From Agromyces aurantiacus (GTDB lineage Bacteria; Actinomycetota; Actinomycetes; Actinomycetales; Microbacteriaceae), in contig NZ_JAFBBW010000001.1 of assembly GCF_016907355.1 (NCBI RefSeq), positions 2,914,001 to 2,978,000 on the forward strand: DNA of 64,000 nt, in the 5' to 3' direction. How positions within the stretch are numbered: position 1 is the first letter of the stretch; each line of letters begins with the position of its first letter. The position numbers and the translations under genes are program-made. This document shows, piece by piece, positions 1 to 7,650 of the stretch. Below the pieces are notes generated by a model, which was given only the letters and a program-made list of their open reading frames with translations, had not been told where the DNA came from and did not search any database.

Positions 1-267
1 CAGCAGTCGCGCCTCGCGTTCGGGGGCGCGCCGCAGGTCCTCCCCGCCGAGCTGGAGCCGCGCGAACCCGGCGTGCCCGCGGGCGTGCGGGCCGCCCGGC
101 GGGGCGCCGCCGTCACGACCGCGCTCGCCTCGGCGACCAGCCGCGGCCTGCGCTCCGCGAGCCGTGCCATCGGGCGCCGGCGCGACGCGGACGCCGGCGC
201 CGGCACCGGCACCGGCGCCGGCACCGGCGCCATCGCACCGGAGGCCGACGACCCGTCGGCCGGATAA
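1..267 (+). CDS. 3' end of an unidentified gene (cut by window edge)
   Basis: Frame 1 is open from the first base to a TAA at 265-267, giving the last 88 residues of a protein whose start lies outside the window. The visible part is rich in Ala, Arg, Gly and Pro, with no membrane segment and no motif I recognise. It ends in a low-complexity tail of Ala-Gly-Thr repeats encoded by a hexanucleotide repeat at 193-231. Its neighbour, facing it on the other strand, is a wall-polymer glycerophosphotransferase, so it may belong to the same polysaccharide locus, but that is context only. The downstream in-frame codons at 73 onward could be a false start; I read it as a continuation from upstream. Confidence 0.5.
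   Translation, partial: QQSRLAFGGAPQVLPAELEPREPGVPAGVRAARRGAAVTTALASATSRGLRSASRAIGRRRDADAGAGTGTGAGTGAIAPEADDPSAG
193..231 (+). repeat. hexanucleotide repeat (RCCGGC)6.5
   Basis: Six and a half units of GCCGGC or ACCGGC in tandem inside the 3' end of the first gene. They encode an Ala-Gly / Thr-Gly tail and are prone to slippage in units of two codons. Confidence 0.8.
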
Positions 268-291
268 ACGACCGCTCGACCGAACCCGACC

Positions 292-1584
292 TCAGTCGAC
301 CTCGACCTCGTCGGACTGCTCGGCGGCCTCGCCCTCGGCGTCGTGGTCGTCGACCTCGGGATCGGCCGCGTGCAGTGCGGCGAAGCGCTCCCACTCGGCC
401 ATCAGGTGGTCGACCGCCTCGTGGAACCGGGCCGTGGTGACGCCGGGCGTGGTGTCGCCGAAGTACCGCTCGACCCAGTACGCGAGCCGGCCGAGCGCGG
501 CTTCGTCGTGCGCGACCTCGTCGACCCGCGCGGTCATGGTCGCGCCATCCGCGGCATCGAGCCATTCGCACGCCGAGAGGTACCCGCCCGTGTCGACCTG
601 CGCGTCGGGGTTCGCGGGCCTGGTCACGAGCAGCGGCCTGCCCGCGGCGAGGCGGTCGTAGACCATCGCCGAGATGTCGACGATCGCGACGTCGGCCGCG
701 GCGAGCTGCCAGCCGAGGTCGGGTCCCGTGTCGACGATGTGGTGCGCCGACGCGTCGCCGGAGTTGGCCTGCTCGAGCACGCGCATGATCTCGCGGTTCG
801 CGACCCCGTAGTCGTGGTCGACGACCCCGGAGCGCGGATGCGGGCGGTAGATCACGCGGTGGCGGCCGGTCGCGACGAGCGCGCGGACGAGCTCGACGCC
901 GTGCGACGCGATCGACCCGTACGCGGCCGCCCCCCGGTCGCCCTCCCACGTCGGCGCGTAGAGCACGACCTCGCGGTCGTCCTCGGGGTAGGGCAGTGGC
1001 CGCCCGTCGAGGTAGTGGTCCGCCTGCGGCCGGCCGATCGGGATGGCGCGCTTGTCGAAGTCGTAGTCCCAGAGCACCTTCTCGAGGCGCGCCCGCGCGG
1101 CATCGCCGGCGATCAGCGCGTAGTCGTACGCCTTGAACTGGTTGGTGGTCATGTACATCTTGTCGGACTCGCCGTGGTTGATGAACACGTGCCAGCGGCG
1201 GCCGTACCGCATCATCTGGAAGTTCTTGGCGTTCTGGTTGACGTAGAAGACGACGTGCAGGTCCTGCTCGTGGATCACCCGCTCGAGGTCGGCGACGCGC
1301 CGGACGTAGGCGACGGGCAGCGGCGACTCCTCGCGCAGCGCGAGCGCGGCACCCGACGCGCGGCTGAGGATGAGCACCGGATGGCGCTCGGCGAGCACCG
1401 CGAGCGGCCTGTACCACTGCCGCAGCTGGTACAGGTTGACCTTGCCGTCGGCGAAGTACACGCCGATGCGGTACCGGTGCGGCTCGAGCGAGGGCAGCTC
1501 GGCCAGGCTGCGCTGCGCGCGGCGCGACCGGATGACGTTCTTGACCAGCGTGACGGCGCGACGCGCGTCTCTCCTCAAACCCAC
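292..1584 (-). CDS. CDP-glycerol glycerophosphotransferase family protein
   Basis: 430 aa. This is a TagF/TarF-like (Glyphos_transf) enzyme, a family that adds glycerol-phosphate from CDP-glycerol to growing wall teichoic acid-type polymers at the inner face of the membrane. The N-terminal half has an FxNHGESDK segment near residues 134-142. The C-terminal half has the family landmarks VLYAPTWEGD (about 207-216), YRPHPRSG (about 246-253) and a DVAIVDISAMVYD loop near 300 that matches the nucleotide-binding SD(Y)SS region. No membrane helix is present; the first 25 residues are basic, as in membrane-associated members. The acidic tail (last 30 residues) is not conserved. The GTG start is chosen because a TACCCT -10 box ends 6 nt before it. 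The substrate could also be another CDP-polyol. Confidence 0.8.
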   Translation of the reverse strand: MGLRRDARRAVTLVKNVIRSRRAQRSLAELPSLEPHRYRIGVYFADGKVNLYQLRQWYRPLAVLAERHPVLILSRASGAALALREESPLPVAYVRRVADLERVIHEQDLHVVFYVNQNAKNFQMMRYGRRWHVFINHGESDKMYMTTNQFKAYDYALIAGDAARARLEKVLWDYDFDKRAIPIGRPQADHYLDGRPLPYPEDDREVVLYAPTWEGDRGAAAYGSIASHGVELVRALVATGRHRVIYRPHPRSGVVDHDYGVANREIMRVLEQANSGDASAHHIVDTGPDLGWQLAAADVAIVDISAMVYDRLAAGRPLLVTRPANPDAQVDTGGYLSACEWLDAADGATMTARVDEVAHDEAALGRLAYWVERYFGDTTPGVTTARFHEAVDHLMAEWERFAALHAADPEVDDHDAEGEAAEQSDEVEVD

Positions 1585-1590
1585 CGTCCA

Positions 1591-1596
1591 AGGGTA
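1591..1596 (-). promoter_or_regulatory. -10 box TACCCT, leaderless promoter
   Basis: TACCCT lies 6 nt before the GTG start of the glycerophosphotransferase gene, between it and the end of the upstream glycosyltransferase. The gene can therefore be transcribed separately from the three genes upstream. Confidence 0.5.
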
Positions 1597-1624
1597 GCCG
1601 GAGCCCCCGTGCCGGGGACGCGGG

Positions 1625-2527
1625 TCAGATGACCGGCGGCCGGCCTGCGAGCGTCATCCGCCAGACGGTGCGCCAGCGCAGCGGACGTCGCGGTCCCGGG
1701 TCCTCGCGCCAGCCTGCACGCCATCCCCCGAACCAGGCCCGCAGGGCGGCGGGGTCGCGGAACCACCGCAGCACCTGGATGGCCGTCCACGAGCCGACGT
1801 AGAGCGGGACGAACGGCAGGGGCAGGTTGCGGCGCGCGAGCCACACGCGGTTGCGCGCGTTGAGGCGGTAGTAGTACTCGTGGCGCGCCGGGTCGATCAC
1901 CGGGTGCGCGGCCTCGAGGTCGCCCGCATACCAGGCTCGGTGGCCCGTGTCCCACACGCGCCAGGCGAGCTCGATGCCCTCGTGCGCATAGAAGAACGGG
2001 TCGGCCCATCCGCCCGTCGCCTCGAACACGGCACGCGGCATGAGCACGGCGCCCTCCCAGCACGAGAACACGTCGCTGGAGCGCGCCGGGTCGCCCTTGC
2101 GGATGCGCGGGATCCAGCGCCGCGGCGCGGTCAGGCCGGTCGGATCGACGACGCGCGGCTGCACGAGCCCGAGGTCGGGGTGCTCGGCGAGCACGCGGCA
2201 TCCGTCGGCGAGGAAGCGCGCGCTCGGCAGGAACGCGTCGTCGTCGAGGAAGAACAGCACCTCGCCCGACACGTGCGGCACCCCGCGGTTGCGGCCCGCG
2301 GGGATGCCGAGGTTCTCGGGCAGGTGCACCGTTCGCACCTCGGGCGGCAGCGGCGGCTCGGCGGTCGCCGGATCCCAGCCGTTGCCGACGCACGCGACGT
2401 CGACCTCGACGCCCTCCTGGTCGAGCACGCTCCGGATGCCGCGGGCGAGCTCCTCGGGCCGTCGTCCCATCGTCAGCACGACCACGCCGACGCGCGGCAC
2501 GGGTGCGGCCTGGTCAGGCGCGGACAC
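1625..2527 (-). CDS. family 2 glycosyltransferase
   Basis: 300 aa, GT-A fold. An N-terminal nucleotide-sugar binding strand (VGVVVLTMGRRP, residues 13-24) is followed by NLGIPAGRNRG (72-82) and the metal-binding DDD at 95-97 (FFLDDDAF). An acceptor-side acidic motif HEGIELAWR sits near 180. There are no clear transmembrane helices. Rhamnosyl- and galactosyltransferases of wall polysaccharide clusters look like this, but the sugar cannot be told. The start overlaps the stop of the upstream CDP-alcohol phosphotransferase by 14 nt, so the two are translationally coupled. Confidence 0.82.
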   Translation of the reverse strand: MSAPDQAAPVPRVGVVVLTMGRRPEELARGIRSVLDQEGVEVDVACVGNGWDPATAEPPLPPEVRTVHLPENLGIPAGRNRGVPHVSGEVLFFLDDDAFLPSARFLADGCRVLAEHPDLGLVQPRVVDPTGLTAPRRWIPRIRKGDPARSSDVFSCWEGAVLMPRAVFEATGGWADPFFYAHEGIELAWRVWDTGHRAWYAGDLEAAHPVIDPARHEYYYRLNARNRVWLARRNLPLPFVPLYVGSWTAIQVLRWFRDPAALRAWFGGWRAGWREDPGPRRPLRWRTVWRMTLAGRPPVI

Positions 2528-3326
2528 GGCGGGAGGCCATGATCGCGAGGAAGTGCCCGACGAGGGCGAGCACGGCGAGCGGCAGGAGTGCCGCGACGAC
2601 GACGCGATCGACGACCGGCTGGCCCGCGAAGAGGCCCACGACCGCCGCCGCGAACGCGATGAGGGTCAGCTCGACGGAGTGGTAGAGGCGGTGGAACGGC
2701 ACGAAGCGGGCCGCCTTGCGCAGCGTCGCGATGAGTCCGCCGCGCGGCGCCGTCTCGCCGTGCGTGTCGGCTAGCTTGGGCAGGCCCGCGTTGGCGCGCG
2801 CGACGTGCACCATGTCGTTGAGCGCCTTGTTCAGCACGATGACGAGCGCCAGCAGCGCCGCGATCGTCGTCCAGAGGAAGTCCTCGGGGAACTCCAGCGG
2901 ATACGCCGCGGCGCGGATGCCGAGCGCGAGCGGGATCAGCGCCTCGGTCGTGTAGTGGCCGACCTTGTCGAGGAACACGCCGGCGGGGCTCGAGGTGCGC
3001 CGCCATCGGGCCACCTCGCCGTCGCAGCAGTCGACGAGCATCTGGAGCTGGCCGAGCACGACGGCGAGCAGCGCACCCCAGATGCCGGGGATGAGCAGCG
3101 CCGCGGCCGTGGACCAGCCGACGAGGATCATGAGGCCGGTCACGCCGTTCGCCGAGATGCGCGTGCGCAGCAGCAGCCAGGTCAGGTACGGCGACAGGTC
3201 GCGCAGGTAGAGCGACGCGGTCCAGTGCTCGGCGTTGCGACGACCGCGCACCTCGGGCGGCTGGGTCACCGCACGCAGCTCGGCGATCGATGCCGGCCTG
3301 CCGCGCTCGGGCTCGGTCTGCGTCAT
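2514..3326 (-). CDS. CDP-alcohol phosphotransferase with a D-to-H change in the active-site motif
   Basis: 270 aa integral membrane enzyme of the CDP-OH_P_transf family, which transfers a phospho-alcohol from a CDP-alcohol to a second alcohol. The signature DxxDGxxARx8GxxxDxxxD is read from D99: D99, D102-G103, A106-R107, G116 and D120 are present, but the last position is H124 instead of Asp. That last Asp is usually regarded as the general base. About five or six membrane helices follow (65-95, 125-165, 200-260). It lies 2 nt after a glycosyltransferase and overlaps the next one, so it probably acts in wall-polymer or glycolipid synthesis and not in bulk phospholipid synthesis. The ATG follows directly on the upstream stop with GGTGAG as binding site. 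Confidence 0.8.
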   Translation of the reverse strand: MTQTEPERGRPASIAELRAVTQPPEVRGRRNAEHWTASLYLRDLSPYLTWLLLRTRISANGVTGLMILVGWSTAAALLIPGIWGALLAVVLGQLQMLVDCCDGEVARWRRTSSPAGVFLDKVGHYTTEALIPLALGIRAAAYPLEFPEDFLWTTIAALLALVIVLNKALNDMVHVARANAGLPKLADTHGETAPRGGLIATLRKAARFVPFHRLYHSVELTLIAFAAAVVGLFAGQPVVDRVVVAALLPLAVLALVGHFLAIMASRRVRA

Positions 3327-3328
3327 GC

Positions 3329-4384
3329 TCACCTTCCCGTGTGGCTGGAGATGTTGCTCGTGAGCGCGAGGTACCCGAGCACGAAGCCCGTGCCCCAGGC
3401 CACGTGGATGCAGGGCAGCACCACGAGGAACCACCCCGCGGTGGCCGCACCTCGCCCGCGAGCGTACACGAGCGTCGCGACCGCGACGAAGAGGAGGTAG
3501 ACGAGGGGTGCGGCGAAGCCGACGAGCATCCACGGGAGCGCGCCGAGGCCCAGCTGCACGAGGCCGCCGATGCCGAGGAGCGTGCCGAGGACGACGCCGA
3601 CGACCATGAGCGGCGGGATGAAGTAGCGGATGCCGTTGTCGGCCGGGAACCGGCGGGCGAGCTCGCCTCGCCAGAGCCCGGTCGAGAACATCTGCCGGGC
3701 CAGGCGCTCCACGCTCGACCGCGGCCGGTACGTCACCGCGAGGCGCGGCGTGAACCACACGAGGCCGCCGGTGTCGCGCAGGCGGCGGTTGAGCTCCCAG
3801 TCCTGTCCGCGCTTGATCGTCTCGTCGAAGAGCCCGACCCGCTCGAGGGCACTGCGCCGGAAGACCCCGAGGTAGACGGTCTCGACCGGCCCCTCCTCGC
3901 CGCCGACGTGGAACGCCGACCCGCCGAGCCCGACCGGTGTCGTGTAGGCCAGTGCGACGGCGCGCTCGAACGGCGTCTCGCCGCGCGCATCCATCACGCC
4001 GCCGACGTTGTCGGCGCCCGTGCGCACGAGCGTCTCGACGGCGGTCCGCGCGTAGTCGCGCGGGAGCATCGAGTGCGAGTCGACCCGGATGACGACCGGG
4101 TGGGATGCGGCCCGGATGCCGATGTTCAGCCCGGCGGGCGTGGAGCCCACCTCGTTCTCGAGCACGCGCACGCGCGCGTCGCGCTCGGCGAGGTCGGCGA
4201 CGAGCTCGGCCGTGCCGTCGATCGAGGGCCCGAGGGCGATGAGCACCTCGACCGGCCCGTCGTACTCCTGGTCGAGGATCGACTCGACCGCGGCACGCAC
4301 GTGCGAGGCGTCGTTGAGGACGGGCATGACATAGGAGACGCCGATCGGCGGCGAGAGCTCCGCCGGGTGGTGCTGCTCGGGCAT
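3329..4384 (-). CDS. family 2 glycosyltransferase with C-terminal membrane segments (ExoA-like)
   Basis: 351 aa. The GT-A domain (about residues 10-230) has SYVMPVLND at the start, a VDSH motif near 101-104 in place of DxD, and RGQDWELNRRL near 192, the catalytic-base (ED/QxxRW-like) region. The rest holds about three to four hydrophobic helices (250-345). This is the architecture of succinoglycan-type ExoA glycosyltransferases working on lipid-linked sugars at the membrane. I chose the ATG preceded by GTGAGGA; an in-frame GTG lies three codons upstream. It is the first gene of a three-gene unit (this, CDP-alcohol phosphotransferase, second glycosyltransferase). Confidence 0.8.
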   Translation of the reverse strand: MPEQHHPAELSPPIGVSYVMPVLNDASHVRAAVESILDQEYDGPVEVLIALGPSIDGTAELVADLAERDARVRVLENEVGSTPAGLNIGIRAASHPVVIRVDSHSMLPRDYARTAVETLVRTGADNVGGVMDARGETPFERAVALAYTTPVGLGGSAFHVGGEEGPVETVYLGVFRRSALERVGLFDETIKRGQDWELNRRLRDTGGLVWFTPRLAVTYRPRSSVERLARQMFSTGLWRGELARRFPADNGIRYFIPPLMVVGVVLGTLLGIGGLVQLGLGALPWMLVGFAAPLVYLLFVAVATLVYARGRGAATAGWFLVVLPCIHVAWGTGFVLGYLALTSNISSHTGR

Positions 4385-4410
4385 GGTCCTCACTCGTGCT
4401 GGGTCGATCG

Positions 4411-4416
4411 AGCCTA
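4411..4416 (-). promoter_or_regulatory. -10 box TAGGCT for the glycosyltransferase operon
   Basis: TAGGCT lies about 26 nt before the ATG at 4384, leaving a short leader that contains the GTGAGGA binding site. It is the only good -10 candidate between the terminator at 4468-4504 and the gene. Confidence 0.45.
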
Positions 4417-4467
4417 GCAGCCGGGCGCCGGGCGGCCGTCCGGGCGTGCAGCGCCACGCCGGGACGG

Positions 4468-4504
4468 CGACGGGGGCCGGACCAAGCTGGTCCGGCCCCC
4501 GTCG
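4468..4504 (-). terminator. perfect 17-bp hairpin after the HtrA gene
   Basis: Inverted repeat with 17-bp arms (4468-4484 and 4488-4504) around a 3-nt loop, GC-rich and 24 nt past the HtrA stop. It separates htrA from the glycosyltransferase operon on the same strand. No T-run follows, as is common in actinobacteria. Confidence 0.8.
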
Positions 4505-4528
4505 GGTGGGAGCGATGCGCGCTCGGGC

Positions 4529-6268
4529 TTAGCCCTCGAAGGTGCCGAGCGTCACGGTCGTGGTCGTCGACTCGCCGTCGCGCGTGTAGGTGATCTCGGC
4601 CTTCGAACCGCCGGCGAGCGCACGCACCTGCGCCGTCAGGTCGGTCTGGTCGGTGATCGGGATGCCGTTCAGCGCGGTCACCACGTCGCCCGACTGCAGG
4701 CCGGCCGCTTCGGCGGCGCCACCCGAGCTCACCTCGGAGATCAGCGCGCCGACCGTGGCGCTGTCGCCGCTGGCCTGCGCCGAGGTCACCGTCGCACCGA
4801 GCAGGCCGTGCGTGGCCGCGCCGTTGTCGATGATCTCCTGCGAGACGCGCTTGGCGAGGTTGGCGGGCACCGCGAACCCGACGCCGATGTTGCCGGCCTG
4901 GCCCGAGCTGCCGCCCGTGGAGAGGATGGCGACGTTCACGCCGATGAGCTTGCCCTGGGAGTCGAGCAGCGCACCGCCCGAGTTGCCCGGGTTGATCGCG
5001 GCATCCGTCTGGATCACCGGGATGGAGATGAGGCCGCCGTCCTGCTGCGACGGCGCGCCCTGCTGGCCGTCGTAGTTCCAGAAGTCGAACGGGCTCTCCT
5101 GTCCGGTGCCGCCGCCGCCCTGGCCGTCGTCGGGCGTCGACGGGGCCGCGGAGGACTCCACGTCGATGCTCCGGTTCAGCGCGCTGATGATGCCGTCGGT
5201 CACGGTGCCGGACAGGCCGAGCGGCGCGCCGATCGCGATCGCGGTGTCGCCCACGTTCAGCTCGTCGGAGTCGGCGAACTCGATGGGCGTGAGGTCGGAG
5301 GCGTCGACGAGCTTGATGACCGCGAGGTCGCTGAGCGGGTCGGTTCCGATGAGCTCGGCGTCGAACAGGCGGCCGTCGTCGGTCTTGACCTGGATCTTCG
5401 CGTCGCCGGTCGCGCCGTCGAGCGTGACCACGTGCGTGTTGGTCAGCACGTAGCCGTCCTCGGAGAGGATGACACCCGATCCGGTGCCCTGGTTCTGGCC
5501 GCCGGCCACCTCGATGGTCACGACGCTCGGGCTCGCGGCCGCGGCGACGGCGCTGACCTGGTTGACCGACTCGGTGTCGTTCACCACGATGCGCTCGGCG
5601 CCCGTGGCGCTCTGGGTCGTGCTCGTGTCGTCGTCGCTCGTGACGAGCGCGGTGACGCCGGCGCCCGAGGCACCGCCGATGAGCGCGGCGGCGACGATGG
5701 CCGCGGCGACGCCGAGTCCGACGCGGCGCGGCTTCGCCGGGGCGGGCGCGGGTGCGCCGGATGCCGCGGCGGGGCCGCCGAACGCGGGAGGCACGATCCC
5801 CGATCCGCCGGGCGCCGCCGCCTGCGGCGCGGTCGGGTGCGGAGCGGTCGTGTGCGGAGCGCCCGCGGGCGCCCCGGCGACGGGCGCCGTCGGGGCGGTC
5901 GCCCCCGGAGCGGGTGCGGCGGCCGGCTCGTGGCGGTACTGCCCGGCGACGTACGGCTGCGGCGCCTGGCCGGGCGTGTAGACCGTGCCCGTGGGGCGCG
6001 GCGCGGCGGGCGCCTCGGACGCGGGTGCCGCGGGTGCCGCGGGCGTCTCGGCCGCCGGCGCGGCGGGCACCTCGGCCGCAGGCGCGGCGGGCACCTCGGC
6101 CGCAGGCGCGGCGGCGCTCGCCGCGGGCGCGGCCGTGGTCTCGGCCGGCGCAGCCGGCGTCGGCGCCGACGTCTCGGTGGCCGCGGGGGCCGCCTCGCGC
6201 TCCGGCGCGGTGGTCTCCGGGCGGGCCTCCGGCTCCTGGTCGTGCCCGCCGGTGGTGGTCTCGGTCAT
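4529..6268 (-). CDS. HtrA/DegP-like serine protease with PDZ domain
   Basis: 579 aa, membrane-anchored protease for misfolded extracytoplasmic proteins. Order: a long Ala/Pro/Glu-rich cytoplasmic segment (1-180), one transmembrane helix (about 183-208), a trypsin-like S1C domain (about 235-470) and a PDZ domain (about 490-575). The catalytic triad is visible: H279 in TNTHVV, D314 in SDLAVIKL, S430 in PGNSGGALL. A Gly/Gln-rich insertion (380-410) lies between D314 and S430. The start is the ATG preceded by GGAAGGGAG; an in-frame ATG ten codons upstream lacks a binding site. The linker contains 24-bp DNA repeats (6057-6104), so its length may vary between strains. Confidence 0.9.
   Translation of the reverse strand: MTETTTGGHDQEPEARPETTAPEREAAPAATETSAPTPAAPAETTAAPAASAAAPAAEVPAAPAAEVPAAPAAETPAAPAAPASEAPAAPRPTGTVYTPGQAPQPYVAGQYRHEPAAAPAPGATAPTAPVAGAPAGAPHTTAPHPTAPQAAAPGGSGIVPPAFGGPAAASGAPAPAPAKPRRVGLGVAAAIVAAALIGGASGAGVTALVTSDDDTSTTQSATGAERIVVNDTESVNQVSAVAAAASPSVVTIEVAGGQNQGTGSGVILSEDGYVLTNTHVVTLDGATGDAKIQVKTDDGRLFDAELIGTDPLSDLAVIKLVDASDLTPIEFADSDELNVGDTAIAIGAPLGLSGTVTDGIISALNRSIDVESSAAPSTPDDGQGGGGTGQESPFDFWNYDGQQGAPSQQDGGLISIPVIQTDAAINPGNSGGALLDSQGKLIGVNVAILSTGGSSGQAGNIGVGFAVPANLAKRVSQEIIDNGAATHGLLGATVTSAQASGDSATVGALISEVSSGGAAEAAGLQSGDVVTALNGIPITDQTDLTAQVRALAGGSKAEITYTRDGESTTTTVTLGTFEG
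6057..6110 (-). repeat. 24-bp tandem repeat in the HtrA linker
   Basis: Two exact 24-bp units (6057-6080, 6081-6104) plus a partial third, encoding copies of an Ala-Ala-Glu-Val-Pro-Ala-Ala-Pro segment in the cytoplasmic linker. The gene stays in frame with any copy number. Confidence 0.75.
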
Positions 6269-6402
6269 GTGGTCGCTCCCTTCCAGCGAAGCCAGCATCG
6301 CCCTGCAAGCTGTGCGGCGCGTCGGCGGTGTCTATGACCGGCCTATGCCGATGCCGGGAACCGCCCGGGCGCCCCCGACAGCGTAACGGGCGCAGCGTGA
6401 CG

Positions 6403-6408
6403 TACGGT
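6403..6408 (+). promoter_or_regulatory. -10 box TACGGT, leaderless promoter of the aminotransferase
   Basis: TACGGT ends 6 nt before the GTG at 6415. This spacing decides between the three in-frame GTG codons at 6397, 6409 and 6415. Confidence 0.5.
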
Positions 6409-6414
6409 GTGAGC

Positions 6415-7650
6415 GTGGAATCCAGCCCGCTCCCCCGCCTGGCGCCGTGGCAGCGCACCGCCGCGGGCGCCGGCCTGCTCGCTCCCGACGGCACGGTGGC
6501 GGCCACCGTCTTCGCCGAGATGAGCGCGCTGGCCGTGGCGACGGGCGCGATCAACCTCGGCCAGGGCTTCCCCGACGAGGACGGCCCGCACGAGGTGCTC
6601 GAGGCCGCGCGCGAGGCCATCTCCGCCGGGCTCAACCAGTACCCGCCGGGCCCGGGCATGCCGGTGCTGCGCGAGGCGATCGCCCGCCACCAGGCCCGCT
6701 GGTACGGCCTGTCGGTCGATCCGGGTCGTGAGGTGCTGGTGACCGCCGGCGCGACCGAGGCGCTCGCGGCGACCCTGCTGGCCTTCGTCGACGACGGCGA
6801 CGAGGTCGTCACGTTCGAGCCGTCGTACGACGCGTACGCGGCCGTGATCGCGCGAGCCGGCGGCATCCACCGCACCGTGCCGCTGCGCTTCCCCGACTGG
6901 CGGCCCGACCACGACGAGCTGCGTGCCGCCGTGACCGATCGCACGCGCGTCATCCTGGTCAACACGCCCCACAATCCGACGGGCGCGGTGCTCGACCGCG
7001 GGACGCTCGAGCTGGTCGTCGAGCTGGCGCACCGGCACGACGCGCTCATCGTGACCGACGAGGTCTACGAGCACCTGGTGTTCGACGGCGCGCACACGCC
7101 GATCGCCGCGCTGCCCGGCGGATGGGATCGCACGATCTCGATCTCGTCGGGCGGCAAGACGTTCAACACGACGGGCTGGAAGATCGGCTGGGCGACCGGC
7201 CCCGCCCACCTCGTCACCGCCGTGCTCGCGGTCAAGCAGTACCTCACGTTCGTCAACGGCGCGCCGTTCCAGCCGGCGATCGCGGCCGGGCTCGACCTGC
7301 CCGACCGGTTCTTCGCCGACGCCGCGGCGACGCTCGCGGCCAAGCGCGACCTGCTCGTCTCGGGACTGGATGCAGCCGGCTTCGCCACGTCGGTGCCCGC
7401 CGCCGGCTACTTCGTCGTCGCGGACGCCGCGGCGCTGGGCGAGGCCGACGCCGTGGCCTTCTGCCGCGACCTGCCGCGCCGCGCGGGCGTCGTGGGCGTG
7501 CCGATCTCGGCGTTCGTGCATCCGGAACGGCGCGATCCCGTGCGCAGCCTCGTGCGCTTCGCGTTCTGCAAGCGACGCGAGGTGCTCGAGGAGGCGTCGG
7601 CGCGGCTCGCGGCGCTCAGCCCTGCGCCGGGGGCGTCGACCGCTCGGTGA
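6415..7650 (+). CDS. class I/II PLP aminotransferase (KAT / methionine-glutamine transaminase type)
   Basis: 411 aa, fold type I aminotransferase. INLGQGFPDEDGP (46-58) is the N-terminal signature of the kynurenine aminotransferase / glutamine transaminase K / YbdL group. NTPHNPTG (183-190) and TDEVYEH (214-220, D215 binding the PLP ring nitrogen) follow, and the PLP lysine is K248 in SSGGKTFNTTGWK. Likely reactions are transamination of methionine, glutamine or aromatic amino acids with 2-oxo acids. It converges on, and overlaps by 35 bp, a nitrilase-family amidase, which suggests removal of the 2-oxoglutaramate or 2-oxosuccinamate it would form. A DapC role is unlikely because a better DapC lies at 61284-62399. 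Confidence 0.85.
   Translation: MESSPLPRLAPWQRTAAGAGLLAPDGTVAATVFAEMSALAVATGAINLGQGFPDEDGPHEVLEAAREAISAGLNQYPPGPGMPVLREAIARHQARWYGLSVDPGREVLVTAGATEALAATLLAFVDDGDEVVTFEPSYDAYAAVIARAGGIHRTVPLRFPDWRPDHDELRAAVTDRTRVILVNTPHNPTGAVLDRGTLELVVELAHRHDALIVTDEVYEHLVFDGAHTPIAALPGGWDRTISISSGGKTFNTTGWKIGWATGPAHLVTAVLAVKQYLTFVNGAPFQPAIAAGLDLPDRFFADAAATLAAKRDLLVSGLDAAGFATSVPAAGYFVVADAAALGEADAVAFCRDLPRRAGVVGVPISAFVHPERRDPVRSLVRFAFCKRREVLEEASARLAALSPAPGASTAR

Noticed and set aside
6415..7650. DapC assignment for the first aminotransferase
   Set aside because: Its signature is of the KAT/glutamine transaminase group, and a better DapC lies beside a ferredoxin at 61284-62399.
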